A stretch of DNA of 60,990 nucleotides. Source: Sediminibacterium sp. C3 (lineage in GTDB: Bacteria > Bacteroidota > Bacteroidia > Chitinophagales > Chitinophagaceae). The notes under the pieces were generated by a model. The model ran no database searches, was not told the origin of the DNA, and saw only the letters and a list, made by a program, of their open reading frames with translations. Of the stretch, positions 44,784-52,911 are shown one piece after another. The stretch lies in NCBI RefSeq assembly GCF_000508085.1, contig NZ_KI669560.1, positions 2,218,792 to 2,279,781 on the forward strand, read 5' to 3'. The stretch's first letter is position 1; each line of letters opens with the position of its first letter. The position numbers and the translations under genes were made by a program.

Positions 44784-46151
44784 TCAGGATGAGGTTGGCA
44801 TGATTTCTTCTGCCAACGAATTTATGTTTAATCCATCATAATTTCCACTACTCATGAACAGAATATTTGCATTAACCCTGTTAATTTTCATTAGCCAATT
44901 CAACAATTCAGACTTGTCATTCAGTACAATCAATGCATCATTTCCAAATCCTTCCTTCACTTTATCTGCCGGCAAATCGGGCATCTTCTTGATTTCCAAT
45001 GCATGCTTTGCATAAAACACTACTGCTTCATCTACCCCATCCAGGACGCCTTTGTATTCATTCATGAAATTTACATTCAGACTACTGTAAGTGTGCAACT
45101 CCAAAATGGCAATTAATTTTCTTTCCGGAAACTGCTTTTTTACTGCTTCCACCGTAGCTTTTACTTTGCTTGGCGCGTGTGCAAAATCTCGATAGACGTT
45201 GGTAACATCGCTTTTTGCCAGTAATTCCAATCTTTTAGCTGCGCCGGTAAAGTTCGCAATTGATTGTAAAAAAGCTTCCGCAGAAATACCTAATTGCAAG
45301 CAGGCATAATACGCAGCCATAGCATTCATTAGATTGTGATTCCCAAAAACACTTAAAACACCTTTAATACCATTTACTTCCAGTGTTGTAGATCCATTCT
45401 TTATTTCATGTTGAGGAATACCATAAGCTTGATATTGAATATCTGATCTTTTGTTCTTCTCTATCAGTTCAACCAGCACCGGATCCGTATCATTATAGAT
45501 CAAAATGCCTCCTGGTTCTATCTTCTGAATAAATATTACAAACTGTTCCAGATAAAAATCGAATGTGGGAAAAACATTGATATGATCCCAGGCAATTCCC
45601 GTAAGAATAGCAACATGAGGAAACAGAAAATGAAATTTGGGTCTTTTTTCTAAAACGCTGGCGGGATATTCATCTCCCTCACAAACGATAACAGGTGCAT
45701 AGGTAATTTGAACCGACTGCTCAAAACCCGTCAGTTTTGCTCCCACCAAATAATCAAAAGCCATACCTTGCTCTTTCAGCACATGCATAATCATACTAGT
45801 GGTAGTGGTCTTTCCATGACTACCTCCCACAATAATCCGCTTTTTCTGCACAGACTCCTGATAAATATATTCAGGAAATGAATAAATGGGAAGTCCTAAT
45901 TCTCTGGCTTTCAACAACTCCGGATTGTCTGCTCTGGCATGCATTCCCAGGATTACTGCATCCAGGTCAGGTGTTATGAGTTCGGAATTCCATCCAATAT
46001 TTTCCGGTAAAATACCTGATTCCCTGAGATTGCTGAGCGCTGGTTCAAAAATTTCGTCATCCGTGCCGGTTATCTGATACCCTTTCTTCTTAAGTGCAAT
46101 GGCAAGTTGATGCATCACACTACCCCCTATTGAAATAAAATGAACCTTCAT
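44784..46151 (-). CDS. mpl: UDP-N-acetylmuramate:L-alanyl-gamma-D-glutamyl-meso-diaminopimelate ligase
   Basis: Recycles cell-wall tripeptide by joining it to UDP-MurNAc. It is 455 residues long. The Mur-ligase N-terminus is HFISIGGSVMHQLAIALKKKGYQITGTDDEIFEP, the ATP-binding P-loop is GGSHGKTTTTSM, and the central motif is CEGDEYPAS. DFAHAPSKVKATVEAV is the Mpl form of the conserved HPT/AHHP segment. It is the first gene of the mpl-exonuclease-GT2-DMT unit. MurC is the closest alternative, but the ISIGGSVMHQ start and CEGDEYP favour Mpl. Confidence 0.92.
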   Translation of the reverse strand: MKVHFISIGGSVMHQLAIALKKKGYQITGTDDEIFEPALSNLRESGILPENIGWNSELITPDLDAVILGMHARADNPELLKARELGLPIYSFPEYIYQESVQKKRIIVGGSHGKTTTTSMIMHVLKEQGMAFDYLVGAKLTGFEQSVQITYAPVIVCEGDEYPASVLEKRPKFHFLFPHVAILTGIAWDHINVFPTFDFYLEQFVIFIQKIEPGGILIYNDTDPVLVELIEKNKRSDIQYQAYGIPQHEIKNGSTTLEVNGIKGVLSVFGNHNLMNAMAAYYACLQLGISAEAFLQSIANFTGAAKRLELLAKSDVTNVYRDFAHAPSKVKATVEAVKKQFPERKLIAILELHTYSSLNVNFMNEYKGVLDGVDEAVVFYAKHALEIKKMPDLPADKVKEGFGNDALIVLNDKSELLNWLMKINRVNANILFMSSGNYDGLNINSLAEEIMPTSS

Positions 46152-46207
46152 ACGTTTATAAGTTTAGTCAAAACAATTTAACAATATCAAAGCCTAAAAC
46201 AGGCAGC

Positions 46208-46227
46208 ATATTCACCTAAATGAATAT
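46208..46227. repeat. 7-bp inverted repeat overlapping a -7 box
   Basis: ATATTCA, spacer CCTAAA, TGAATAT. Its right arm overlaps the first three bases of the -7 box at 46225-46232 of the small lipoprotein gene, the position of a repressor site. No regulator is known. Confidence 0.4.
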
Positions 46228-46232
46228 CTTTG
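46225..46232 (+). promoter_or_regulatory. Candidate -7 box for the small lipoprotein gene
   Basis: TATCTTTG matches TAnnTTTG and lies about 41 bases before the ATG at 46274. No clear -33 TTG is seen. Confidence 0.45.
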
Positions 46233-46273
46233 ATCAGGTGCAAAATACATCTTCCAAGATAAAGCCCAACAGC

Positions 46274-46393
46274 ATGAAAAAAATCAGTCTCATTCTTCTT
46301 ATCGCCATCAGCACAGCGCTGGTATTCAGTTCCTGTGCTTCTGTTAAAGGAAAGGGATGCCCAACCACCAATCCCCGCTATTTCAGAGGGTAA
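46274..46393 (+). CDS. Small lipoprotein, 39 residues
   Basis: The ATG at 46274 opens a 39-codon frame that codes for a lipoprotein signal sequence (MKKISLILLIAISTALVFSS) with a lipobox-like SSC, then ASVKGKGCPTTNPRYFRG and a TAA stop at 46391. Mature length would be only about 18 residues. The GCPTTNPRYF tail resembles short Bacteroidota lipoproteins of unknown function. Support comes from the good signal sequence, the -7 box upstream and the promoter for ytxJ that follows. Function unknown. Confidence 0.65.
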   Translation: MKKISLILLIAISTALVFSSCASVKGKGCPTTNPRYFRG

Positions 46394-46418
46394 TCTGCCT
46401 GGCTTGTGTTAAATGAAT

Positions 46419-46426
46419 TAATTTTG
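46419..46426 (+). promoter_or_regulatory. Candidate -7 box for ytxJ
   Basis: TAATTTTG fits TAnnTTTG and lies 14 bases before the ytxJ ATG. No well-spaced -33 element is visible. Confidence 0.5.
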
Positions 46427-46440
46427 CAGAAATAAGCATT

Positions 46441-46773
46441 ATGAACTGGATTCATTTAACAAATTTATCAGCACTTGATCAGATAATTAAGGATTCATTT
46501 GATAAGCCTCAGGTAATTTTTAAACATAGTACCCGTTGCTCAATCAGCTCCATGGCATTGAACCGTTTGGAAAGAGAAGAAGCTCCTGCCAATGCTAATT
46601 TCTATTACCTCGATTTATTGAACTATCGCAATATTTCCAACGAAATTGCCAATAAATTCAGTGTATACCATGAGTCTCCGCAAATTCTGATTATCAGAAA
46701 CGGTGAATGTGTTTACGATGAAAGCCACCAGGGCATCAATATGAGTGAAATTGCAGAGCAGGTAGCAGCCTAG
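46441..46773 (+). CDS. ytxJ: Bacillithiol system redox-active protein YtxJ
   Basis: A 110-residue thioredoxin-fold monothiol protein. The active-site segment HSTRCSISSMA carries the single conserved cysteine at about residue 33, followed by the cis-Pro region ESPQILI. YtxJ-type proteins are linked to bacillithiol, the low-molecular-weight thiol of Firmicutes and many Bacteroidota, and probably remove bacillithiol from oxidised proteins. It is followed by an SDR-like gene after 18 bases. Confidence 0.88.
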   Translation: MNWIHLTNLSALDQIIKDSFDKPQVIFKHSTRCSISSMALNRLEREEAPANANFYYLDLLNYRNISNEIANKFSVYHESPQILIIRNGECVYDESHQGINMSEIAEQVAA

Positions 46774-46791
46774 TACCTAAATTCCCTTTAT

Positions 46792-47430
46792 ATGAATATT
46801 ACTGTTTTTGGAGCAACTGGTCAGGTGGGCAAAAGAATTGTACAAATGGCTTTAAACCAGGGTCACCATGTAACTGCATTCGGAAGAAATGTTGAATCCC
46901 TGCTTGACAGGGATACTACCAATGAATTACTGACCGCGCAAAAAGGGTATTTATTCAATGAAAAAGATGTGGCAAAAGCCATAGAACATGCAGATGTAAT
47001 AATCTCAGTATTAGGTGGGGCTTCCGATGGATCAGATAAAACCAGAAGCCTGGGCATCAAATACATCGTAGAACAGATGCAGAAAAAAGGGAAAAGAAGA
47101 ATTGTGGCCCTTGGCGGATTAGGTGTGCTGAATGCTGAAGACAATACCCTGATTTTGCATGGCGAGGACTATCCTGAGGAATACCTTGCCGTAGGCAATG
47201 AACACTTAAAAGCTTTTGAAACTCTATTGGAAAGCAATCTGGACTGGACTTTTTTCTGCCCTGCGGATATAAAAGATAAAGAAGAAACGGGTATTTATAT
47301 TACTAGCCTTAACTATGTGCCGGAACCCAATCATTTCAGAATAAATGCGGGCGACCTTGCACTGGAAATGCTGAAAGCCGCCACGCAATCTGAATATATT
47401 CAACAGAGAGTGGGAATTAGTAATTATTAG
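46792..47430 (+). CDS. NAD(P)H-binding SDR-like oxidoreductase
   Basis: A 212-residue atypical short-chain dehydrogenase of the NAD(P)-binding NmrA/Rossmann type. The nucleotide-binding loop is FGATGQVGKRIVQ, and VISVLGGASDG and IVALGGLGVLN follow. The usual YxxxK pair is missing, as in many NAD(P)H-binding sensor or reductase proteins. The substrate is unknown. It is likely cotranscribed with ytxJ. It overlaps the end of the convergent thiolase gene by 4 bases. Confidence 0.8.
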   Translation: MNITVFGATGQVGKRIVQMALNQGHHVTAFGRNVESLLDRDTTNELLTAQKGYLFNEKDVAKAIEHADVIISVLGGASDGSDKTRSLGIKYIVEQMQKKGKRRIVALGGLGVLNAEDNTLILHGEDYPEEYLAVGNEHLKAFETLLESNLDWTFFCPADIKDKEETGIYITSLNYVPEPNHFRINAGDLALEMLKAATQSEYIQQRVGISNY

Positions 47431-48611
47431 GCAAGTTCCACTACCATTGCACTGGCACCTCCGCCCCCATTACAAATACCTGCTGCACCTATCTTGCCAC
47501 CTTGCTGCTTCAGTACATTGATTAATGTAACAATGATTCTTGCACCGCTACAGCCTAATGGATGTCCAATAGAAACTGCACCACCATGCACATTTACTTT
47601 TTCAGATGATAAATTCATTTTCTGTGTATTTACAATTCCTACCACAGAAAATGCTTCATTCAATTCCACAAAATCAATTTCACTCATTTTCAATCCTGCT
47701 TTGGCAACTGCTTTGGGTACAGCCAATGAAGGGGTGGTGGTAAACCATTCAGGAGCCTGTTCTGCATCCGCATAAGAGCGAACAATCGCCAGAGGTTTAA
47801 TGCCTAACGCATCTGCTTTTTCCTTGCTCATTAATACCAAAGCAGCCGCACCATCGTTCATAGTACTTGCATTCGCAGCAGTAACAGTACCATCCTTTAC
47901 GAAAGCCGGTTTTAATCCAGCAATTTTATCGAACTTAACATTATAGGGTTCTTCATCTTTAGAAAAGATAATAGGATCTCCTTTTTTATGAGGAATTTCA
48001 ACAGGAACAATTTCCTCATTGAACCAGCCCTTTTCCCATGCAGCCTGACTTCTCTTATAACTTTCAATTGCAAATGAATCCTGATCTTCTCTGCTGATAT
48101 TGCATTCCTTGGCACACAATTCAGCTGCATTGCCCATTGCATAATTGTGATACACATCGGTTAATCCGTCTTTCGCAAGACCATCAATCATTTGCACATT
48201 TCCGTACTTATTTCCCCAGCGCATATTCGGACTGTAGAAAGGAACATTACTCATACTTTCCATGCCACCAGCCACCACAATATCAGAGTCTCCTAAAAGG
48301 ATACTCTGAACACCTTGTGCAATGGCTTTCATACCACTGGCACAAACCTTATTAACAGTTGTAGCAATTACAGAATCCGGAAGTCCGGCAAATTTTGCAG
48401 CTTGCCTGGCAGGGGCCTGACCCGTATTGGCCTGTATCACACAACCCATCAACACTTCGTTTACGAGATTGGCATCTATGCCGGCTTTGGCCAATGCACC
48501 TTTAATTGCAATGCCACCTAATTGGGTAGCAGTAAAATCTTTTAAACTTCCACCAAAACTTCCAATTGGCGTTCTTACTGCCGAAATAATATAAACTGTT
48601 TTTGTAGACAT
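47427..48611 (-). CDS. Acetyl-CoA C-acyltransferase (thiolase)
   Basis: A 394-residue thiolase. The nucleophile is Cys90 in VNKVCASGMKAIAQG, and the second and third motifs are NVHGGAVSIGHPLGCSGAR and GICNGGGGASA, with the catalytic His and Cys. It acts in beta-oxidation or in acetoacetyl-CoA formation, and the two cannot be separated by sequence alone. No beta-oxidation partner genes are adjacent. The 55-base gap between its start and cvfB holds a small inverted repeat (48648-48661). Confidence 0.92.
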   Translation of the reverse strand: MSTKTVYIISAVRTPIGSFGGSLKDFTATQLGGIAIKGALAKAGIDANLVNEVLMGCVIQANTGQAPARQAAKFAGLPDSVIATTVNKVCASGMKAIAQGVQSILLGDSDIVVAGGMESMSNVPFYSPNMRWGNKYGNVQMIDGLAKDGLTDVYHNYAMGNAAELCAKECNISREDQDSFAIESYKRSQAAWEKGWFNEEIVPVEIPHKKGDPIIFSKDEEPYNVKFDKIAGLKPAFVKDGTVTAANASTMNDGAAALVLMSKEKADALGIKPLAIVRSYADAEQAPEWFTTTPSLAVPKAVAKAGLKMSEIDFVELNEAFSVVGIVNTQKMNLSSEKVNVHGGAVSIGHPLGCSGARIIVTLINVLKQQGGKIGAAGICNGGGGASAMVVELA

Positions 48612-48647
48612 ATTCCTTGAATTTGAGCAGCGAAGTTAATCAAAATA

Positions 48648-48661
48648 CTAACATGTGTTAG
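48648..48661. repeat. Inverted repeat upstream of the thiolase gene
   Basis: CTAACA, spacer TG, TGTTAG. It lies about 37 bases upstream of the thiolase start and ends next to the cvfB stop codon. It could be an operator for a fatty-acid regulator, but this is only positional. Confidence 0.3.
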
Positions 48662-48666
48662 CACAA

Positions 48667-49506
48667 TTAGGATTCAATTAACTGAATACCTGTCTGGGTA
48701 AAACTGATCAGTTTCTGCTTATATAAATTCCCGGTGGTCATCTTAAAAGCTTTCTTGCTCATGCCAAAGAAATCATAAATATCTGTGGGATCAGACTTGT
48801 CGTTATATGGAAGGTATCCATTGTTCTCACGTAAGAGCTGAAGTATTTTCTGTCCCTCATCTTCTACTTTGGAAAAACCAGGTTTACCCAATATCACATC
48901 AATTTTATTATCCGGTCTGATGGTTTTTATAAACCCTTTTACTTTATCTCCAATTTCCAATTTTTGAAAAACTTCATTGCCGTGCAGTATGCCAATATGT
49001 TTGTTATTGATGATCATCACATAACCCAGCTCTGAGGTTCTGTAAACAAACAAATCTACCGGCTCCATTTCTTTCACCGTTAAATCATCGTTGCTCATTA
49101 AATTTTCTATCTTCTCCGTAGCGGCAACACGACCCGTCATTTCATCAATATAGGGCATTACCAGATAAGAACCACCCATACGCATTCCGGAAATCTGTTT
49201 AGAAACCGGAACAAATAAATCCTTCATTAATCCCCAGTCCAGGAAAGCACCTTGTTTTGTAACAGATACCACTTTCAGTTTGGCAATTTCACCTACCACT
49301 GCTTTGGGTTCCTGTGTTGTGGCAATTAAACGATTATCAGAATCGTGATAAACAAACACGCGCAATTCGTCACCAATTTTCAGGTCTTTGGGTGCAAAAC
49401 GCTTGGGCAATAAAATCCCTTCTGCACCATCGTCCAGATAAAAACCAAAGTCTACCTTTCGGCTCACTTTTAATGTATTGTATTGACCAACTTGAATAGG
49501 TTCCAT
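48667..49506 (-). CDS. cvfB: CvfB-like S1-domain RNA-binding protein
   Basis: A 279-residue protein with several S1-like OB domains and a C-terminal winged helix. Recognisable parts are DFGFYLDDGAEGILLPKRF near the start, GAFLDWGLMKDLFVPVSKQ in the second domain, KGFIKTIRPDNKIDV in the third, and FFGMSKKAFKMTTGNLYKQKLI in the winged helix. The family is known as YitL or CvfB and is linked to virulence-factor expression in staphylococci. It is encoded 9 bases after parC, at the end of the topoisomerase unit. Confidence 0.88.
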   Translation of the reverse strand: MEPIQVGQYNTLKVSRKVDFGFYLDDGAEGILLPKRFAPKDLKIGDELRVFVYHDSDNRLIATTQEPKAVVGEIAKLKVVSVTKQGAFLDWGLMKDLFVPVSKQISGMRMGGSYLVMPYIDEMTGRVAATEKIENLMSNDDLTVKEMEPVDLFVYRTSELGYVMIINNKHIGILHGNEVFQKLEIGDKVKGFIKTIRPDNKIDVILGKPGFSKVEDEGQKILQLLRENNGYLPYNDKSDPTDIYDFFGMSKKAFKMTTGNLYKQKLISFTQTGIQLIES

Positions 49507-49515
49507 ATGGCTGAT

Positions 49516-52029
49516 TTAAAATAACTCAGTTTGCGCTGTGTCCGCAGGTGGTCTTGTTTCCCACTCCATTTCAATGCTCTTGTTAAAATCGGTCAGCTTG
49601 GCACCAACAGCTTTCCATCCCATCACTTCTACCATTTTAGCCACTTTAAATTTGGCTTTGCGAACCTGTTGTCCCCGTCCGGTTTGTACCACCAGAATGG
49701 GTTCTGCTTCTGTGGTTACCGCTTCCAGACGATTGTCCTTTCCTTCTTTGATAAATGTGAACTGGGTTTTCAGTGTACTGGTTTCAATTTTGAATCGCTT
49801 GATATTGTACTGCCCCTTCTCGGCATCCAGGTACACTGCCGTGATGGTCTTCTCTGGATTAAACTGTTCAATCAGCGCTACTTTCTCTGGTTCAAATCGT
49901 TGTGTAATTTCAGTATCAGTTAATTCGTATGAACCATCCTTGTAAATTACCAGGATACGCTCATCTTCGAATATCCCCAAATACAGTCCTTTCTCTTCTG
50001 TATTTAGTCTGCCAAACTTATCATCGAACCAGAGTTTTCTTCCAGCCAAAGTACTCTTACCAGCTTCTTTTAGTTTAACAGTCTTGATTGGATACTTAGT
50101 AACTTGATTACCCATACTTCCTCTTCCCTTGATTTCCAGTTCTTCAAAATAGAAATCAAGCTCCTTGATACGGGCAGTACAATTTGGACTCAGTACAACT
50201 TTCAAGACTTCTGCCTCCCCGTTTGGATTGGCAGACAAATAATGTACTTTGCTTTTTTCTGTTCCCTTGGTTAAATCGTATTCCTTATCGCGGGTTACTC
50301 CGGTAACATTAAATCGCTTGGCATAACTAACGCCCGATTTGCCATCCAGATAAATCATATTGTAAGTGGTACGTTCATCATTCTTTACAAAAATGGCTGC
50401 ATGAATAATCTCTTTCCCAATAAAAGTTTTATCAGAAACTTTTATCACTTTCATGATACCAGATTTGGTAAAAGCGATAATATCGTCATAATCGGAACAC
50501 TCACATAAGAATTCATCTTTTTTAAGACCTGTACCAATAAAGCCTTCTGCCCGGTTAATGTACAATTTAGTGTTGGCAATGGCAACATGTTTAACCTGAA
50601 TGGTATCAAACTCTTTAATCTCTGTCTTTCTTTCCCTGCCTTTACCGAATTTCTTTAAAAGATTATCATAGTAGGCAATGGCAAAATCAGTCAGGTGCTC
50701 AAGATCATGGTTAACCTGCTGAATATCGGCCTCAATATTCTTGATTTGATTATTCAATTCATTAATATCCAAACGATAAATTCTTCTGACTGGCTTTTCT
50801 GTCAGCTTCAAAATATCTTCGCGCTCAACGGGTCTTTTCAGTTTTTTCTTAAAAGGACCAAATGCTTTGTCTATGGCTTGAATTACTTCTTCCCAAGTAG
50901 CATGCTTCTGCTCTAACTCCTTATATATTTTTTCTTCAAAGAATATTTTTTCTAGTGAAGTATAGTGCCATTTGTCTTCTAATTCTGCCAGCTTAATTTC
51001 CAGTTCTTTCTGTAAAAGCCCTTTGGTTAAATCAACTGAAGACTTCAGTAATTCCTGAACACCCATGAAACGGGGCTTATGGGCTTCAATTACACAGGCA
51101 TTTGGAGAAATGCTTACTTCACAATCCGTAAATGCATATAAAGCGTCTATGGTGATATCCGGAGAAATACCGGGAGCCAAGTCAATATGTATTTCAACTT
51201 CCTTGGCCGTTACATCCGTTACTTTTTTAATCTTAATTTTCCCCTGTTCATTGGCCTTGGTAATGCTCTCCATTAATTGGGTTGTGGTTACACCATAAGG
51301 AACATCTTTAATTACCAGTGTTTTTTTATCCAGCTCTTCTATATGTGCACGTACACGAACTTTACCCCCACGCTTACCTTCATTATAAGCCGAAACATCA
51401 ATCATACCCCCGGTCTGAAAATCAGGATACAATTCAAATTTTCTTCCTTTTAAATATTTTATAGCAGCATCAATCAGTTCACAGAAATTATGTGGCAGTA
51501 TCTTGGTAGACAACCCAACCGCAATACCATCAGCACCCTGAGCCAGCAACAAGGGGAATTTCATGGGAAGATGAACCGGCTCGTTCTTTCTTCCATCATA
51601 ACTTAACTGCCACTCAGTAGTTTTAGTATTAAAAGCAACTTCTAAAGCAAACTTAGACAAACGGGCTTCAATATATCGGGAAGCGGCTGCTGAATCGCCT
51701 GTTCTAACATCGCCCCAGTTACCCTGAGTTTCAATCAGCAAATCCTTCTGTCCTAGGTTTACCAAAGCGTCCCCAATACTGGCATCTCCATGAGGATGGT
51801 ACTGCATACTCTGCCCAATGATATTGGCTACCTTATTAAACCTACCATCATCCATTTCTTTCATGGAGTGAAGAATTCTCCTTTGCACCGGCTTCAAACC
51901 ATCTTCCAATGCTGGCACTGCCCTTTCCAAGATTACATACGATGCATATTCCAGGAACCAATTTTTATATTGTCCCTGAACACCGGTTTCATTTTCAAAA
52001 ACCCTTCTGTCTATTTTCTCTTTTGCCAT
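49516..52029 (-). CDS. parC: DNA topoisomerase IV subunit A
   Basis: The cleavage subunit of a type IIA topoisomerase, 837 residues long. The winged-helix region carries the QRDR-like HPHGDASIGDAL, and the catalytic Tyr is in SRYIEARLSK. The tower and coiled-coil domains follow, then a C-terminal beta-pinwheel from about residue 505. The presence of a parE homologue in the same unit, and a C-terminal domain without a clear GyrA box, favour ParC over GyrA. It starts 61 bases after the DUF1835 fragment. Confidence 0.9.
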   Translation of the reverse strand: MAKEKIDRRVFENETGVQGQYKNWFLEYASYVILERAVPALEDGLKPVQRRILHSMKEMDDGRFNKVANIIGQSMQYHPHGDASIGDALVNLGQKDLLIETQGNWGDVRTGDSAAASRYIEARLSKFALEVAFNTKTTEWQLSYDGRKNEPVHLPMKFPLLLAQGADGIAVGLSTKILPHNFCELIDAAIKYLKGRKFELYPDFQTGGMIDVSAYNEGKRGGKVRVRAHIEELDKKTLVIKDVPYGVTTTQLMESITKANEQGKIKIKKVTDVTAKEVEIHIDLAPGISPDITIDALYAFTDCEVSISPNACVIEAHKPRFMGVQELLKSSVDLTKGLLQKELEIKLAELEDKWHYTSLEKIFFEEKIYKELEQKHATWEEVIQAIDKAFGPFKKKLKRPVEREDILKLTEKPVRRIYRLDINELNNQIKNIEADIQQVNHDLEHLTDFAIAYYDNLLKKFGKGRERKTEIKEFDTIQVKHVAIANTKLYINRAEGFIGTGLKKDEFLCECSDYDDIIAFTKSGIMKVIKVSDKTFIGKEIIHAAIFVKNDERTTYNMIYLDGKSGVSYAKRFNVTGVTRDKEYDLTKGTEKSKVHYLSANPNGEAEVLKVVLSPNCTARIKELDFYFEELEIKGRGSMGNQVTKYPIKTVKLKEAGKSTLAGRKLWFDDKFGRLNTEEKGLYLGIFEDERILVIYKDGSYELTDTEITQRFEPEKVALIEQFNPEKTITAVYLDAEKGQYNIKRFKIETSTLKTQFTFIKEGKDNRLEAVTTEAEPILVVQTGRGQQVRKAKFKVAKMVEVMGWKAVGAKLTDFNKSIEMEWETRPPADTAQTELF

Positions 52030-52090
52030 GCTATATCCTTAAAACTACCAACTTAATTTTTTCATAAAACGTACAACCATTTCACTTCTA

Positions 52091-52309
52091 CTATGCAGCA
52101 GGAAGCTGAATTGTAATTTCCTTCCAGCCTTTTGTCCAATCTCCCTGAACTGTTAACTTTCCTTCATTTGCAAGACTTCGTAAACGCCATACCAGAAAAG
52201 CATCTCCCGTCTGAACAGGCATTTTACTCTGTGCGGCGGAAATAATCTTATTTAGTTTTTGTGCTTCTTTTCCAATTTGCGCCAGCAGGTACTTATCAAA
52301 AAACTGCAC
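52091..52309 (-). pseudogene. DUF3658 fragment, 3' part of a frameshifted DUF1835/DUF3658 gene
   Basis: Encodes about 72 residues starting at a GTG: QFFDKYLLAQIGKEAQKLNK, then a C-terminal part with GDAFLVWRLRSLANEGKL. This is the usual C-terminal DUF3658 domain of DUF1835 proteins, but in the next frame. Removing one A from the A6 run (plus-strand T6 at 52324-52329) restores a continuous protein of about 268 residues with the 52314-52898 frame. There is no good ribosome-binding site for an independent start. It is probably either a broken gene, a slippage product or a sequencing error. Confidence 0.7.
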
Positions 52310-52313
52310 TTCC

Positions 52314-52898
52314 TTAGCTACAATTTTTTACCCCCTTCCAAAAACGAACGAGTGCATTTTCGCGCATCGTTTTTTTCCACTCATCCGGATCCACTTCAAA
52401 TTCACTCAGTGTAATAGGCCTTGCCAATTTTTTGGCCTTCATAAATTCACGCGGTTGTATTTGGTGTAAGTGAGTGGGATAAAAAATATTTCCTTTCTCA
52501 TTAAAGAAGGGCAGATTATTTAAATACAAGACCTGGATTCTGCCAGCGAATTCAGCCAGTTGACTCATTAGCCAGTAATATCCGCAAACATCATGGGCAT
52601 TCTGCCCCATCCAGATCCACAATTCAAGGGATTCCTCTTCCTGCAGTTGCCTCATCAACTGGTGTACTGTCATTTTATCATCTACCAGATCCAGTTGGTT
52701 CTCGTATGGTGAATTTTCCAATACTTCCTTCCACCAGTTCCTTCTTTGCTGATATCCTTCTGTTGCATAAATATCGTCGATAGGCCCAACAGCAAAATCG
52801 TCTTTAATTTCCAGGACTTCGCCATTCAAACTCTCATCCAGCTCCATAGCCTGCTGCAAAACTTTTACATTGGCTGCTTCAAATACAATATGAATCAT
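52314..52898 (-). CDS. DUF1835 domain protein, 5' part of a frameshifted gene
   Basis: A 194-residue DUF1835 N-terminal domain: IHIVFEAANVKVLQQAM, DDFAVGPIDDI, and the mid-region LWIWMGQNAHDVCGYYWLMSQL. The function of DUF1835 is unknown. The frame ends at RFWKGVKNCS and stops, where the family normally continues into a DUF3658 domain. The remainder is found in the next frame (52091-52309). It lies between parE and parC, 13 bases after parE, and is probably cotranscribed with both. Confidence 0.75.
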   Translation of the reverse strand: MIHIVFEAANVKVLQQAMELDESLNGEVLEIKDDFAVGPIDDIYATEGYQQRRNWWKEVLENSPYENQLDLVDDKMTVHQLMRQLQEEESLELWIWMGQNAHDVCGYYWLMSQLAEFAGRIQVLYLNNLPFFNEKGNIFYPTHLHQIQPREFMKAKKLARPITLSEFEVDPDEWKKTMRENALVRFWKGVKNCS

Positions 52899-52911
52899 CT
52901 ATTCTTTTTTA

